From Paenibacillus borealis (GTDB taxonomy: Bacteria; Bacillota; Bacilli; Paenibacillales; Paenibacillaceae): a stretch of DNA of 64,000 nt. Made by a program: the position numbers and the translations under genes. Below are positions 24,938 through 33,628 of this stretch, piece after piece; the first letter of the stretch is position 1, and every line of letters starts with the position of its first letter. The DNA is taken from the NCBI RefSeq assembly GCF_000758665.1, contig NZ_CP009285.1:4526001-4590000 (forward strand), written 5' to 3'. The notes beneath the pieces were generated by a model. It worked only from the letters and a program-made list of their open reading frames with translations, made no database searches and was not told the DNA's origin.

Positions 24938-25774
24938 TTATCTTTTTCCCGCAACCAGGGTGAAGGTCTTGGGGATTCCCTTATCATATACATCTGACGA
25001 CAGGTTGGGCTCTTCCACCAGCTCCTGAATAACAAGTCCGCTGGCCGCAGCAGCCGTTACAATCTCGCCGAGTGTCCAGCGCCGCCAGGAGACCACATTA
25101 GGTTTGTCTGAACCCGCTGCTTCTCCGGAAGAAGGCATATACTTGGAGTAGGACACCTGCTTCTCTTCCAATGCCGTATCGAAATAATCCCCGCTCACCT
25201 TATGCTTGCGCACCTTGGCGGTTGAACCCTTGGAGGAGATCAGCTTGGTCGTTACCGGGTGGAAATCCCGCAGTACGAACTTCCCTCCGGGTGCCAGCAG
25301 CTTGTATGCCGTAGTCATAAACGGAGTCAGGTCGGTAAAATAGTGGACAATCCCCATTTCCGCAAATACCAGGTCATACGTGCTGTCCAGTACAGCTTCA
25401 GGCAGTTCCAGTACATCTGAGACGATATAATTCAGCTGCACACCGGCTTCCTGCGCCAATTCAGCAGCATACCGCGCATTAGCCTCGGAGAAATCGGCAA
25501 CGGTGACTTCCGCCCCCAGCAGCCCCAGCGCTACCGCCTTCATGCCGTTGGAACCCATCAGGTTCATAATCTTGCGGCCCTGCACTTCTCCCAGATAGGC
25601 ATTAAGCGGGAACAGCTTCCCTGCCGGATCTTTGGCCAGTTTACCTGCTGCCTCTGCAGGGGTTCCAAACCGGCTTGTCCAAGCCGCATAAGTATCCTCA
25701 TTCCACAGCTCTTCGCTGGAAGGAGCAGCCTCACCGTTTAGACCTGCCGGTCCGTTCTGATCTTGTTCATTCAT
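24938..25774 (-). CDS. Class I SAM-dependent methyltransferase
   Basis: The protein has 278 residues from ATG 25772-25774. It carries a degenerate motif I (IMNLMGSNGMKAVALGLLGAEVTVADFS), motif II-like YDLVFAEMGIVHYF, and LLAPGGKFVLRDFHP after it, as in small-molecule methyltransferases. The substrate is unknown. The start is chosen after the EamA gene; a frame reading farther upstream overlaps it. GGGG lies 12 bases upstream, a poor ribosome-binding site, so the start is uncertain. Confidence 0.75.
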   Translation of the reverse strand: MNEQDQNGPAGLNGEAAPSSEELWNEDTYAAWTSRFGTPAEAAGKLAKDPAGKLFPLNAYLGEVQGRKIMNLMGSNGMKAVALGLLGAEVTVADFSEANARYAAELAQEAGVQLNYIVSDVLELPEAVLDSTYDLVFAEMGIVHYFTDLTPFMTTAYKLLAPGGKFVLRDFHPVTTKLISSKGSTAKVRKHKVSGDYFDTALEEKQVSYSKYMPSSGEAAGSDKPNVVSWRRWTLGEIVTAAAASGLVIQELVEEPNLSSDVYDKGIPKTFTLVAGKR

Positions 25775-25841
25775 TGCTTTCGTTGCCCCTTTATATGTGT
25801 TCTGAAAAAATAATGTCATCGGTCTGCCTGTATGACGCTTA

Positions 25842-26756
25842 TTATGATGCGTTCGGCAGACTGTCCTGAAGCTTGAGCGCCTTCCTGCGTCCGGAATACA
25901 AATAGACTCCAAGGCCGGCCATGACCAGCACGCCTCCTGCCCACTGCAGACCGCTCAGCTGTTCACCCAGCAGCAGGAAAGCGAGAATACTCGCGCCGAC
26001 CGGCTCTCCGAGAATATTCATTGAGACTGTAGTCGCAGACGCATACTGCAGCAGCCAGTTAAACAGAATATGGCCGAATACGGTCGGCACCACTGCCAGC
26101 AGTACAAAAATGCCCCATTCCCGGGCCGGATAATTGAAGAAAGGCGTACTTGTTACCAGATTGTAAACGGCAAATACGATAGCCGCAGAGATGAATACAA
26201 TCAGGCTGTACAAGTACGAAGGCATACGCGCCACCAGCTTCTGACCGATCAACAGATGCGCCGCTACAGCAACGGTTCCGCCCACAGACAGCATATCACC
26301 CTTCAGGTTCTCGGCGGACAGCCCGATGTCGCCCCAGCCGATAAAAACTACCCCAAAGATTGCAATAGCCATCCCCAATATGGCAGAGGCGCTGTTTCGC
26401 TCTTTATACAGTATGTACGCACCGAGCATAATGAATAACGGCTCCAGGGCCATGATCATCGTCGAGCTGGCCACGGAAGTGTAATTCAGCGAGCCCATCC
26501 AGAGCAGGAAATGAAGGGCCAGCATCACACCGGAAGCCCCCAGCAGCAGCCAATCCTTCAGGCGCAGGGCACAAGCTGCCCCGCTGTAAGGACGCGCGAA
26601 CGGCAGCATCAGGAGCGAGGTGAACAGCAGCCGGTACATCCCCTGAACGGACACCGGAGCAGACGACCATTTAATGAAGATAGAAGAAAAGGATATGGCC
26701 ACAATTCCGATTACCATCAGCAGAGGAACGGGAACGGGCGGTTTTTTGGGATTCAT
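25842..26756 (-). CDS. EamA/DMT family transporter
   Basis: The 304-residue protein has ten predicted membrane helices in two EamA repeats (about 8-140 and 155-290). Recognisable pieces are FSSIFIKWSSAPVSVQGMYR in repeat one and LGEPVGASILAFLLLGEQL in repeat two, as in drug/metabolite exporters. The exported molecule is unknown. It precedes the methyltransferase gene by 67 bases in the same direction and may be co-transcribed. Confidence 0.85.
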   Translation of the reverse strand: MNPKKPPVPVPLLMVIGIVAISFSSIFIKWSSAPVSVQGMYRLLFTSLLMLPFARPYSGAACALRLKDWLLLGASGVMLALHFLLWMGSLNYTSVASSTMIMALEPLFIMLGAYILYKERNSASAILGMAIAIFGVVFIGWGDIGLSAENLKGDMLSVGGTVAVAAHLLIGQKLVARMPSYLYSLIVFISAAIVFAVYNLVTSTPFFNYPAREWGIFVLLAVVPTVFGHILFNWLLQYASATTVSMNILGEPVGASILAFLLLGEQLSGLQWAGGVLVMAGLGVYLYSGRRKALKLQDSLPNAS

Positions 26757-26842
26757 AGCGGGATGCCCCTTCGTGTTTGTGTAAGACTCATTATGTTAAT
26801 TTAACGCAAATTACAGAAAAAAGCAGCAGTTTTTCATTAATA

Positions 26843-26881
26843 AAGGCATGAACTCCGTCTTCCGGCGGATTCCATGCCTTA
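26843..26881 (-). terminator. Terminator of the alcohol dehydrogenase gene
   Basis: AAGGCATG and CATGCCTT arms with inner CGG/CCG pairing are followed on the minus strand by TATTAATG. Confidence 0.6.
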
Positions 26882-26917
26882 TATGAGCCTATATCCCGTG
26901 CTAACAAGCAGCTTCGG

Positions 26918-28054
26918 TTACGGCTTAAGTACAACCTTGATACAGTCTTCTTCCTTCTCCTGAAATACCTTGTACCCGTGCTCCGCTCTGCTGATCGGCA
27001 GCCGGTGGGTGATGATATCTGTGGGATCGAACTTATTCTCCTTAATCATTCTATACAATGCCGGCATGTAATGAATGACCGGAGCCTGGCCCATCTTCAG
27101 TGTGATATTGCGCTCAAAGAGCTGCCCCAGCGGGAACAAATTATAGTTCAAGCCGTAGACTCCTACGAGCTGGATCGTGCCGAACTTGCGGACCACTTCA
27201 GTGGCAATGCGGAATGCACCCAGTGAACCGCCCTGCAGCATTAAGGCTGTCTCCACCTTTTCTGCCACCGTCTTCTTCGCATCAAGGCCTACACAATCAA
27301 TGACCACATCCGCCCCGCCGCGCGTAATCTCCTTCATGTGCTTCTCGAACTCTTTAATTTTCTCGAAATTAAAAATTTCCACATTATTCGTCTGCTTCGC
27401 ATGCTGCAGCCGGTAAGGAACATGGTCTACAGCTATCACACGGGATGCGCCTTTCATCCAGGCGAACTTCTGTGTCAGCAGGCCTACCGGCCCGCAGCCA
27501 AGCACGATTACGGTATCCCCGGGCTTCACACCGGCATTCTCTACCCCCCACCAGGCGGTAGGAACAATATCCGAGAGGAACAGCAGCTTCTCGTCCTCCA
27601 TTTCGGCATCCTCCGGAACGACAAAAGGACCGAAATTACCGTACGGTACCCGCAGCAGTTCGGCCTGTCCTCCGGCAAAACCGCCGTAAGTATCGGAATA
27701 TCCCAGATACCCGCCGGTATCCTTGGCATCGTTCGCGTGGTCACACTGGCTCTCCATCTCATGCTGGCAGAAGAAGCATTGGCCGCAGGCTACATTAAAA
27801 GGAATAATAACACGGTCGCCCTTCTTCACCCTGGTAACCTCCGGTCCTACATCTTCTACAATTCCCATGGGCTCATGCCCGATAATGTAATCATCATGCA
27901 TTCCGGGAAGTTCTCCATTATAGATATGCAGGTCCGATCCGCAAATGGCAGTTGAGGTAACACGTATTAGGATGTCATCCTTCTTCTCAAGCCGCGCATC
28001 GGCGACTTCCTTAACTTCGACTTTCTTCTTACCCTGGTAGGTTACTGCCTTCAT
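26918..28054 (-). CDS. Zinc-dependent alcohol dehydrogenase (MDR family)
   Basis: The 378-residue enzyme is a medium-chain dehydrogenase, likely oxidising an alcohol or an aldehyde hydrate with NAD. It has the catalytic zinc segment AICGSDLHIYNG, GHEPMGIVEDVG, and the structural zinc cysteines CGQCFFCQHEMESQCD. The NAD-binding fold is VIVLGCGPVGLLTQ. The layout resembles glutathione-independent formaldehyde dehydrogenase-type proteins. ATG 28054 follows AAGGAGTG; the upstream extension is ignored. The gene stands alone with its own terminator. Confidence 0.88.
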   Translation of the reverse strand: MKAVTYQGKKKVEVKEVADARLEKKDDILIRVTSTAICGSDLHIYNGELPGMHDDYIIGHEPMGIVEDVGPEVTRVKKGDRVIIPFNVACGQCFFCQHEMESQCDHANDAKDTGGYLGYSDTYGGFAGGQAELLRVPYGNFGPFVVPEDAEMEDEKLLFLSDIVPTAWWGVENAGVKPGDTVIVLGCGPVGLLTQKFAWMKGASRVIAVDHVPYRLQHAKQTNNVEIFNFEKIKEFEKHMKEITRGGADVVIDCVGLDAKKTVAEKVETALMLQGGSLGAFRIATEVVRKFGTIQLVGVYGLNYNLFPLGQLFERNITLKMGQAPVIHYMPALYRMIKENKFDPTDIITHRLPISRAEHGYKVFQEKEEDCIKVVLKP

Positions 28055-28145
28055 GTTGAGCGTCACTCCTTCAGAAGTAGGGTTATGGACATAGCCGGCT
28101 GTACAATTCAAGCTACACTATGTTATAACCCTAAATCCTCCGGCT

Positions 28146-28964
28146 TTATCCGTGCAGCAGCGGAGAATACATCATAAGCGCATGGTTCTCGGCGATGGCC
28201 TCATCACCCGCCAGCTCCCCTGTATGGGTAAGCACCCTGCGGCGGATGGCGTTGCTGCGTACGTACCCTCCCCACGGCTCCAGCCGGATTACATGGCCGT
28301 CTTCATAGACCTCATAATTGTAGAGCTGCCGGCTGTCACAACGCCACTCCCCGTGCAGGTGAGTCTCATCCAGATGCAGCTTCAGCTGGTATGCATACTC
28401 CGTATCATTTCTAAGCTGCAGATCCAGATAGTTATAGGAACAGGTTGCCCCGCTGCCAAAAGGCTGGGTCCGCTGCTCATCAGGAAAAACATCATAGCTG
28501 TGCCGGTGCCGTTCAGTAACCGTGAGCGGTGTATGCAGCGCCATCCAGTAGATCAGATTCGATAATTGGCAGAGTCCGCCTCCCGTTCCGGAACGGAAAC
28601 CGCCATAATGCAGTACCATGCCATCCAGATACCCTTTCCTGCGGGTCGGCTTGCCGATACTCCGCCAATAGGAGAAAGTCTCGCCGGGGCGTATTACAAG
28701 CCCGTCCAGCTTGGCAACAGCCAGGCGCAGATTCGTTATTTTATTGTATTGAAGCTGCATATCGACATTGCGCAGGCTCCGAAGCAGGGGGGTGGCATGG
28801 CTGGCCGCCTCATAAGGCAGAGCTTCCGGGTGAAGTTCCTTGGCGAGTACACCTGGTGCTGTGATCCATTTCCAATATCTTTTCCAGATAAAATAGCGCT
28901 TGCCTGCGAATAATCTCAGTCTGGAGCGGCGGATGGGCTTCATTGCGGAAATCACCGGATTCAT
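28146..28964 (-). CDS. VanW family protein
   Basis: The 272-residue protein matches VanW, named after a gene in vancomycin-resistance clusters whose function is unknown. The diagnostic segment is visible: VIRPGETFSYWRSIGKPTRRKGYLDGMVL, then GTGGGLCQLSNLIYWMALHTPL and ERHRHSYDVFPDEQRTQPFGSGATC. No van resistance genes are nearby. The start overlaps the stop of the upstream isochorismatase-like gene by four bases, so they are co-translated. Confidence 0.88.
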   Translation of the reverse strand: MNPVISAMKPIRRSRLRLFAGKRYFIWKRYWKWITAPGVLAKELHPEALPYEAASHATPLLRSLRNVDMQLQYNKITNLRLAVAKLDGLVIRPGETFSYWRSIGKPTRRKGYLDGMVLHYGGFRSGTGGGLCQLSNLIYWMALHTPLTVTERHRHSYDVFPDEQRTQPFGSGATCSYNYLDLQLRNDTEYAYQLKLHLDETHLHGEWRCDSRQLYNYEVYEDGHVIRLEPWGGYVRSNAIRRRVLTHTGELAGDEAIAENHALMMYSPLLHG

Positions 28965-29485
28965 CGGAACGTTACTTCCTCTTCTGAGCGCAGCGTAACC
29001 AACCCGGAGCCAAGCGCATCATTATGCTGCTTTACGATTTCTTCACCAGTGAGATTGTTATTATCGAAGGTACTATGTGCATCCTTAACCAGTACACTAG
29101 AATACCCGAGGCTATGTGCGCGTCTGCTGGTGGCATTTACACAGTAATCTGTCTGCATCCCGCAGATGACCAGATCCGTAGCTCCAAGCCGTTCAAGCTC
29201 CCCCTGAAGTCCGGTGAGGTGAAAAGAATCCGGTGTTGTCTTCCCGATTACCTTCTCCCCTGCCTGAGGTGTGATCCGGCTGCTGATCTCCCAGGTAGGT
29301 GTCCCCTTCACAAATTCACCCTCTTCTTCGGTATGCTGGATGTAAATCACCGGAATCCCGGCCGAACGGGCCTTGTCCAGCAGTGAGCTGATCCGCTCCA
29401 GAACACCTGCTTCGTCATACAGCTTCATATCGGGATAAGAAAACATCGCCTCTTGAACATCAATGATCAGTAGTGCGGTTGACAT
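28961..29485 (-). CDS. Isochorismatase-like cysteine hydrolase
   Basis: The 174-residue protein has the fold and catalytic set of the isochorismatase/nicotinamidase family: Asp in ALLIIDVQEAMF, Lys in VIGKTTPDSFHLT, and Cys in LVICGMQTDYCVNATSRRA. It hydrolyses an amide or ester of a small molecule; which one is unknown. Three start codons lie together at 29485-29491; the last ATG is eight bases after AGGAGG. It is translationally coupled to the VanW gene. Confidence 0.82.
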   Translation of the reverse strand: MSTALLIIDVQEAMFSYPDMKLYDEAGVLERISSLLDKARSAGIPVIYIQHTEEEGEFVKGTPTWEISSRITPQAGEKVIGKTTPDSFHLTGLQGELERLGATDLVICGMQTDYCVNATSRRAHSLGYSSVLVKDAHSTFDNNNLTGEEIVKQHNDALGSGLVTLRSEEEVTFR

Positions 29486-29604
29486 CATCAATTCCTCCTC
29501 GGCTTGTCTTTTTGTATAGTGTTAGGGTATGACCTGTTATTCTCCTGCCGCAGACCTTCTCCTGCATACCAGCACTAATGCTCCCTAATATTATAACTGA
29601 TAAT

Positions 29605-29766
29605 TCACTCCGGAAGCTTATCCGAGATCACAAGGATAAAGGTAGCAAGCGGTCCCAGCAGCAATGACAGCAGAAACCAGTTCAATCCGCTCCGGTTTTT
29701 CCCTTGGGCAATTCCGGCGTTGATCAGTGCCAGCGTCCCCCACCCGGCGTAATATCCGTTTTCCAT
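29605..29766 (-). CDS. Small membrane protein, 53 residues
   Basis: This short frame begins at ATG 29764-29766 with GGGGGG seven bases upstream. The protein, MENGYYAGWGTLALINAGIAQ..., has a weakly hydrophobic first part, a GKNRSG turn, then a clear helix (LNWFLLSLLLGPLATFILVI). It ends SDKLPE. Such two-part small proteins occur in Bacillales, often without a name. It stands alone between the isochorismatase-like gene and the que operon terminator. Confidence 0.65.
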   Translation of the reverse strand: MENGYYAGWGTLALINAGIAQGKNRSGLNWFLLSLLLGPLATFILVISDKLPE

Positions 29767-29867
29767 TTCAATCCCCCCAATATTTCATCATTCTTTCAAG
29801 TATATTACAGCTGGAAATACAGAGGTTTCCGTTGTTGTTGCGAAAATCCGAATTTATACAATGAAAA

Positions 29868-29890
29868 GGACGTCCGCAATGCGGACGTCC
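29868..29890 (-). terminator. Terminator of the que operon
   Basis: GGACGTCCGC and GCGGACGTCC form a perfect 10-base-pair stem with a three-base loop, followed on the minus strand by TTTTC. It lies 29 bases after queE. Confidence 0.85.
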
Positions 29891-29918
29891 CGTCTCAGGT
29901 TTATATCATGGCCAAGCC

Positions 29919-30641
29919 CTACTTACCGCGTTTATTATGCCAGATCAGCGCATGCAGCTGCGGCAGCACCCGCGCCCGGTTCATCTGCGGGTCGGCAATT
30001 ACCAGATTGAACAGCCATTCCAGCCGGCCCAGCAGACGGCCTGAAATGTCGCCTTCCTCCGTGACATTGTCGTTGCCCGGCTGAAGAAACAGCGGGACCT
30101 CCGGGTACTTGAAATGTACCTTCCGGGCATATTCATAATCCTCCTGGTTAAATACAACCACCTTCAGGCTATGAGCAGCCTTACCATGGTTACCGACTCT
30201 AAGCATGATCTCATGCAGCTTATCCCAGTCAGTCTTCATCCCTGAGCTTGGCGGCTTGGGGCTGATCGTCAGCACATCAACATCGTTAAACCAATCCTGC
30301 CAACGGCTGCCCTGTGTCTCGATAGCCGCCTGGATACCGCGTTCGTGGAGCAGGGTGATGAATTCGCCTATGGCCTCCCCGATCAGCGCCGGATTGCCTC
30401 CGGAGATGGTTACGCAATTGAAATTCTCACCTGCCAGCTCAAGCAGCCCGGCGAGAATCTCCTGGGGTTCCATCATCGTTACTTTATCTTTCGCCGAGCC
30501 ATCCCAGGTGAAGGCGGAGTCACACCAGCTGCAGCGGTAATCGCAGCCGTAGGTGCGGACGAACATCGTTTTGACGCCAATGACTGCCCCTTCCCCCTGG
30601 ATGGTCGGGCCGAACATTTCAATAACAGGTATTTTACTCAT
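29919..30641 (-). CDS. queE: 7-carboxy-7-deazaguanine synthase QueE
   Basis: The 240-residue radical SAM enzyme turns 6-carboxytetrahydropterin into 7-carboxy-7-deazaguanine. The iron-sulfur cysteines are C33, C37 and C40 (CDYRCSWC, the CxxxCxxC pattern). VTISGGNPAL is the usual SAM-binding segment. The start overlaps queD by eight bases. It is the last gene of queF-queC-queD-queE, controlled by the preQ1 riboswitch at 32505-32538. Confidence 0.93.
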   Translation of the reverse strand: MSKIPVIEMFGPTIQGEGAVIGVKTMFVRTYGCDYRCSWCDSAFTWDGSAKDKVTMMEPQEILAGLLELAGENFNCVTISGGNPALIGEAIGEFITLLHERGIQAAIETQGSRWQDWFNDVDVLTISPKPPSSGMKTDWDKLHEIMLRVGNHGKAAHSLKVVVFNQEDYEYARKVHFKYPEVPLFLQPGNDNVTEEGDISGRLLGRLEWLFNLVIADPQMNRARVLPQLHALIWHNKRGK

Positions 30642-31116
30642 GGTCGCAGCCTCCGTACAGACGATAAGACGGTCCCTCTTCCGGAATATCTGCAGCCAGC
30701 ACCTCTGCCCAGGAGGTCGGAGTCTCCCACAGCTTAACCGAGTACACCGGCAATGAAGCCCGCTTCAGCTCATAAGCGATGTATGCTGACATGTTCTCCG
30801 CCGTCGTGCGGAACGACAGCAGCGCCACCTTGGAGCCGGTAGCCGTAAGTGTCTCCAATACAGGCTCATTGCCCATGGCCAGAAAAGCATGATCCAGACG
30901 GTCGACTACAAGCTGCTTCACGGTCGCTTTGATATCGCTGAAATCGATGACAAACCCCTCATCCGACTGGCCGTGCTCCAAGGACGGAACGCCCTTCAGC
31001 ACAACTTCCAGCTTGTACGTATGCCCGTGCAGATTGCTGCATTTCCCCTTGTGTCCGATCAGCTGATGGGCAGCATCGAAGGTGAATATTTTGCAGACAG
31101 ATACTTCACCCTGCAT
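30634..31116 (-). CDS. queD: 6-carboxytetrahydropterin synthase QueD
   Basis: The 160-residue enzyme converts dihydroneopterin triphosphate to 6-carboxytetrahydropterin. Zinc ligands H17, H30 and H32 and catalytic C26 are visible in FDAAHQLIGHKGKCSNLHGH. Its start overlaps the last base of queC. It is in the middle of the queuosine precursor operon. Confidence 0.93.
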   Translation of the reverse strand: MQGEVSVCKIFTFDAAHQLIGHKGKCSNLHGHTYKLEVVLKGVPSLEHGQSDEGFVIDFSDIKATVKQLVVDRLDHAFLAMGNEPVLETLTATGSKVALLSFRTTAENMSAYIAYELKRASLPVYSVKLWETPTSWAEVLAADIPEEGPSYRLYGGCDHE

Positions 31117-31778
31117 TACAGACCCGCCCCCTGGCGCTCCGCCTCATATTGCTCAAGGCCGCGCTGGCGCAGCAGACATGCCGGGCAGGTGCCGCAGCCG
31201 CTGCCGATGATCCCGTTATAGCAGGTCAGTGTCTGCTCGCGGATATAGTCGAAGTACCCAAGCTCATCGGCCATTTTCCAGGTTTCTTTTTTGTCCAGCC
31301 ACATCAGCGGGGTATGAATCACGAACTCATAATCCATCGACAGATTGAGGGTAACATTCAGTGATTTTACAAACACATCCCGGCAGTCCGGATATCCGCT
31401 GAAGTCCGTCTGGCAGACACCGGTGATGATGTTGCTATAGCCCAGCTGTTTGGCCAGAATCGCTGCAAAGGACAGGAACAGCAGGTTCCGCCCATCTACA
31501 AATGTGCTCGGGAGCTCCTCCCCTTCACCGGCAGCGATTTCGATATCGTCCCGGGTCAGAGCGTTCGGGGCCAGCTGATTCAGCAGTCCCAGATCCAGAA
31601 TATGCTGCTTCACCCCAAACTTAGCGGCAATCTCCTTGGCGACTTCAATCTCAGCGGCATGCCGCTGATTATAATTAAAAGTAACAACCTGAACCTCCTG
31701 GAACTGCTGCAAAGCCCATACCAGGCAGGTCGTGCTGTCTTGGCCGCCGCTGAAGACGACCAGTGCTTTTTTATTCAT
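31116..31778 (-). CDS. queC: 7-cyano-7-deazaguanine synthase QueC
   Basis: The 220-residue ATP-dependent enzyme makes preQ0 from 7-carboxy-7-deazaguanine. The PP-loop SGGQDS (10-15) binds ATP, and the zinc-binding cysteines are near the end in [13 protein letters not shown]. It follows queF after 47 bases and overlaps queD by one base. Confidence 0.93.
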   Translation of the reverse strand: MNKKALVVFSGGQDSTTCLVWALQQFQEVQVVTFNYNQRHAAEIEVAKEIAAKFGVKQHILDLGLLNQLAPNALTRDDIEIAAGEGEELPSTFVDGRNLLFLSFAAILAKQLGYSNIITGVCQTDFSGYPDCRDVFVKSLNVTLNLSMDYEFVIHTPLMWLDKKETWKMADELGYFDYIREQTLTCYNGIIGSGCGTCPACLLRQRGLEQYEAERQGAGL

Positions 31779-31825
31779 CGTAATTCTCTCCTCCTTATTG
31801 TTCTGTGTGCGGGGAAACTGCCGGA

Positions 31826-32326
31826 TTAACGGTTATCCACTTTCTCCGGATACAGGTCATGATTCATCAGCCGGTGCTCGGCCATGGCCTCATATTTGGT
31901 CCCCGGGCGCCCCCAGTTGCAGTAAGGATCGATGGAAATGCCGCCGCGCGGCGTGAACTTGCCCCAGACTTCGATGTAACGGGGCTCCATCAGCGAGATC
32001 AGATCATTCATAATAATGTTGACACAGTCTTCATGGAAATCCCCGTGATTGCGGAAGCTGAACAGATAGAGCTTCAGGGATTTGGATTCAACCATTTTGA
32101 TATCTGGAATATACGAGATGTACATCACACCGAAATCCGGCTGTCCGGTAACGGGACACAGGCTGGTGAACTCCGGGCAGTTGAATTTGACAAAATAATC
32201 ACGGCCGGGATGCTTGTTATCGAACGCCTCCAGAATCTCCGGAGCATAGCCGAACTTATACTTCGTACCTTGGTTGCCCAGCAGGGTAACCTCCTGCATT
32301 TCCTCTTTCAGTCTGCCTTCTGACAT
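31826..32326 (-). CDS. queF: preQ0 reductase QueF
   Basis: The 166-residue NADPH-dependent nitrile reductase turns preQ0 into preQ1. The catalytic Cys and Asp are in [18 protein letters not shown], and the NADPH-binding [20 protein letters not shown] is present. It has the length of the short (Bacillus) type. I chose ATG 32326 by alignment with Bacillus QueF and a GAGGGG site upstream; a longer frame to 32359 reads into the leader. Being first in the operon differs from the queC-first order of B. subtilis. Confidence 0.93.
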   Translation of the reverse strand: MSEGRLKEEMQEVTLLGNQGTKYKFGYAPEILEAFDNKHPGRDYFVKFNCPEFTSLCPVTGQPDFGVMYISYIPDIKMVESKSLKLYLFSFRNHGDFHEDCVNIIMNDLISLMEPRYIEVWGKFTPRGGISIDPYCNWGRPGTKYEAMAEHRLMNHDLYPEKVDNR

Positions 32327-32436
32327 GACAAAAAACCCCTCTCTTTTCCCTAGGCTCAAGGCCTGAACTGGAAAGAAGAACGAGATTCCGAAAACCTGGC
32401 TCTACTAAGATGAGACACGCGGCATAACAAGAAATA

Positions 32437-32458
32437 AGTACAGGCAAATGCCCGTACT
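32437..32458 (-). terminator. Riboswitch-associated terminator hairpin
   Basis: On the minus strand AGTACGGGCA and TGCCTGTACT make a 10-base-pair stem with a two-base loop, followed by TATTTCTT. It lies between the preQ1 aptamer and queF and fits the expression platform, though the link to the aptamer has about 45 bases between. Confidence 0.6.
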
Positions 32459-32504
32459 CTTTAAGCCCCCGGGTATCCGGTAAGCTGATCCTGCCTCTGG
32501 CGGT

Positions 32505-32538
32505 CTTAGTTTTTTATAGAGGGAGTTTGCGAACCTCT
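32505..32538 (-). ncRNA. preQ1 class I riboswitch aptamer
   Basis: The minus strand reads AGAGGTTCGCAAACTCCCTC followed by TATAAAAAACTAAG. This has the P1 stem AGAG/CTCT, the loop, and the A-rich tail ending AACTAA that forms the pseudoknot, as in the known type I aptamer. It sits in the queF leader, and binding of preQ1 would lower expression of the que operon. Confidence 0.92.
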
Positions 32539-32600
32539 CCTGCGCTTGTGCACGCAGATTTCTTCTTTATGCTTATGACTATACATATGGTGCGTCTTGA

Positions 32601-32630
32601 ACTATACCATGATTGCAGGAGGGTTGACAA
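32601..32630 (-). promoter_or_regulatory. Promoter of the que operon
   Basis: On the minus strand TTGTCA (32625-32630) and TATAGT (32601-32606) are separated by 18 bases. A start near 32594 would leave about 55 bases before the aptamer. The -35 overlaps a hairpin after the ZIP gene. Confidence 0.6.
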
Positions 32631-32633
32631 CCC
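32617..32633 (-). terminator. Short hairpin after the ZIP transporter gene
   Basis: GAGGGTTG and CAACCCTC pair directly after the ZIP stop codon. There is no U tract, so it may act as a weak terminator. Confidence 0.4.
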
Positions 32634-33383
32634 TCACAGCTGATCCAGAATCAGCGAGCACAGCAGCCCCATGGCAGCAATAAATCCCGTAAGCGGTCCG
32701 CCGTCCTCATAGGCTTCAGGCATCATGCTGGAGGAGACCATCGCGATAATTCCGCCCCCGGCAAAAGAAGCAATCAGCGCCTCCGTATATCCGCTTGCAT
32801 GGTCCATAAACGAATAGCCGGCTCCCGAAGCTGCGGTGGAAATAACCAGAACGCCGAGCCACAGCAGCATAATTTTTCTTTTGCCGTAGCCGTCCTGCTT
32901 CAGCCCTGCCGTGCTCGACAACCCTTCCGGAATATTGCTGATAAAAATAGCGATGACCAGCAGCAGACTTACACCTTGGCCGGCAATCAGGCTTGCTCCG
33001 ATCATGATCGACTCAGGAATAGCATCCAGTACGGTTCCGGCAAAAATAGCCAGGCCGCTGCCGCCTTTACTCTCCGTCTTCCCTGAAGCTCTGGCTGAGC
33101 GTTTGCGGCCGGCGCCGCCTTTTCGCGAGATATACCAGTCAAACAGCGTGAATACCAGCGCTCCCGCAGTAAAACCGATGATCGTCGGGGCCAGCCCGCC
33201 GTCACTCGCGGAATCCTCCAGCAGCTCATAAGCAGCTGCACCAATCAGTACGCCTGTTCCAAAGGCCATAATGAATCCGATCAGCTTGTTTGGAATGGAC
33301 AGGAACAACGCCAGCAGTGCCCCGAGTAATACAGCAGAGCCGGAAATGGCTCCCCACATCAATGCACCCCACATTAGGCTCAC
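32634..33383 (-). CDS. ZIP family metal transporter
   Basis: The 249-residue protein has eight likely membrane helices and a basic cytoplasmic loop (KGGAGRKRSARASGKTESK) between helices 3 and 4. Signature segments are TVLDAIPESIMIG in helix 4 and FISNIPEGLSS in helix 5, which carry the metal-binding residues of zinc/iron permeases; the first usual His is Asp here. It probably imports a divalent metal. It is upstream of the que operon with the same direction but a separate promoter exists. Confidence 0.85.
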   Translation of the reverse strand: MSLMWGALMWGAISGSAVLLGALLALFLSIPNKLIGFIMAFGTGVLIGAAAYELLEDSASDGGLAPTIIGFTAGALVFTLFDWYISRKGGAGRKRSARASGKTESKGGSGLAIFAGTVLDAIPESIMIGASLIAGQGVSLLLVIAIFISNIPEGLSSTAGLKQDGYGKRKIMLLWLGVLVISTAASGAGYSFMDHASGYTEALIASFAGGGIIAMVSSSMMPEAYEDGGPLTGFIAAMGLLCSLILDQL

Positions 33384-33519
33384 CTTCCCCGTTTATGTAT
33401 TGTTAATAGAAGTGCATAGATGTAGTTTACACTCTAATGGGGAACTGCAAACAATGTATCTTCCGGCGGACGGCTGCAGCTCCCCGATTAAAGCGCGAAT
33501 TTTCTTTTTATGCCATGAA

Positions 33520-33545
33520 ATATTAATACCGTTAATTAATACGAT
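33520..33545. promoter_or_regulatory. TTAAT-type palindrome (site 4 of the motif)
   Basis: ATTAAT-ACC-GTTAATTAAT-ACG-AT repeats the TTAAT-ACS-RTTAAT core seen around the acetyltransferase gene at 10148-10783. It lies about 85 bases upstream of the gene at 33629. Confidence 0.45.
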
Positions 33546-33628
33546 GTGGCGAACCTATGGATTCAATTGCCCGGAAACGGGTAACTTAGAATTAACAATC
33601 TCTTACTAACCAAAGGATGGGATCCTAT

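Noticed and set aside
28146-28964. Vancomycin resistance cluster
   Set aside because: A VanW-family gene alone is common in Gram-positives; no vanA/H/X/R/S genes are nearby.
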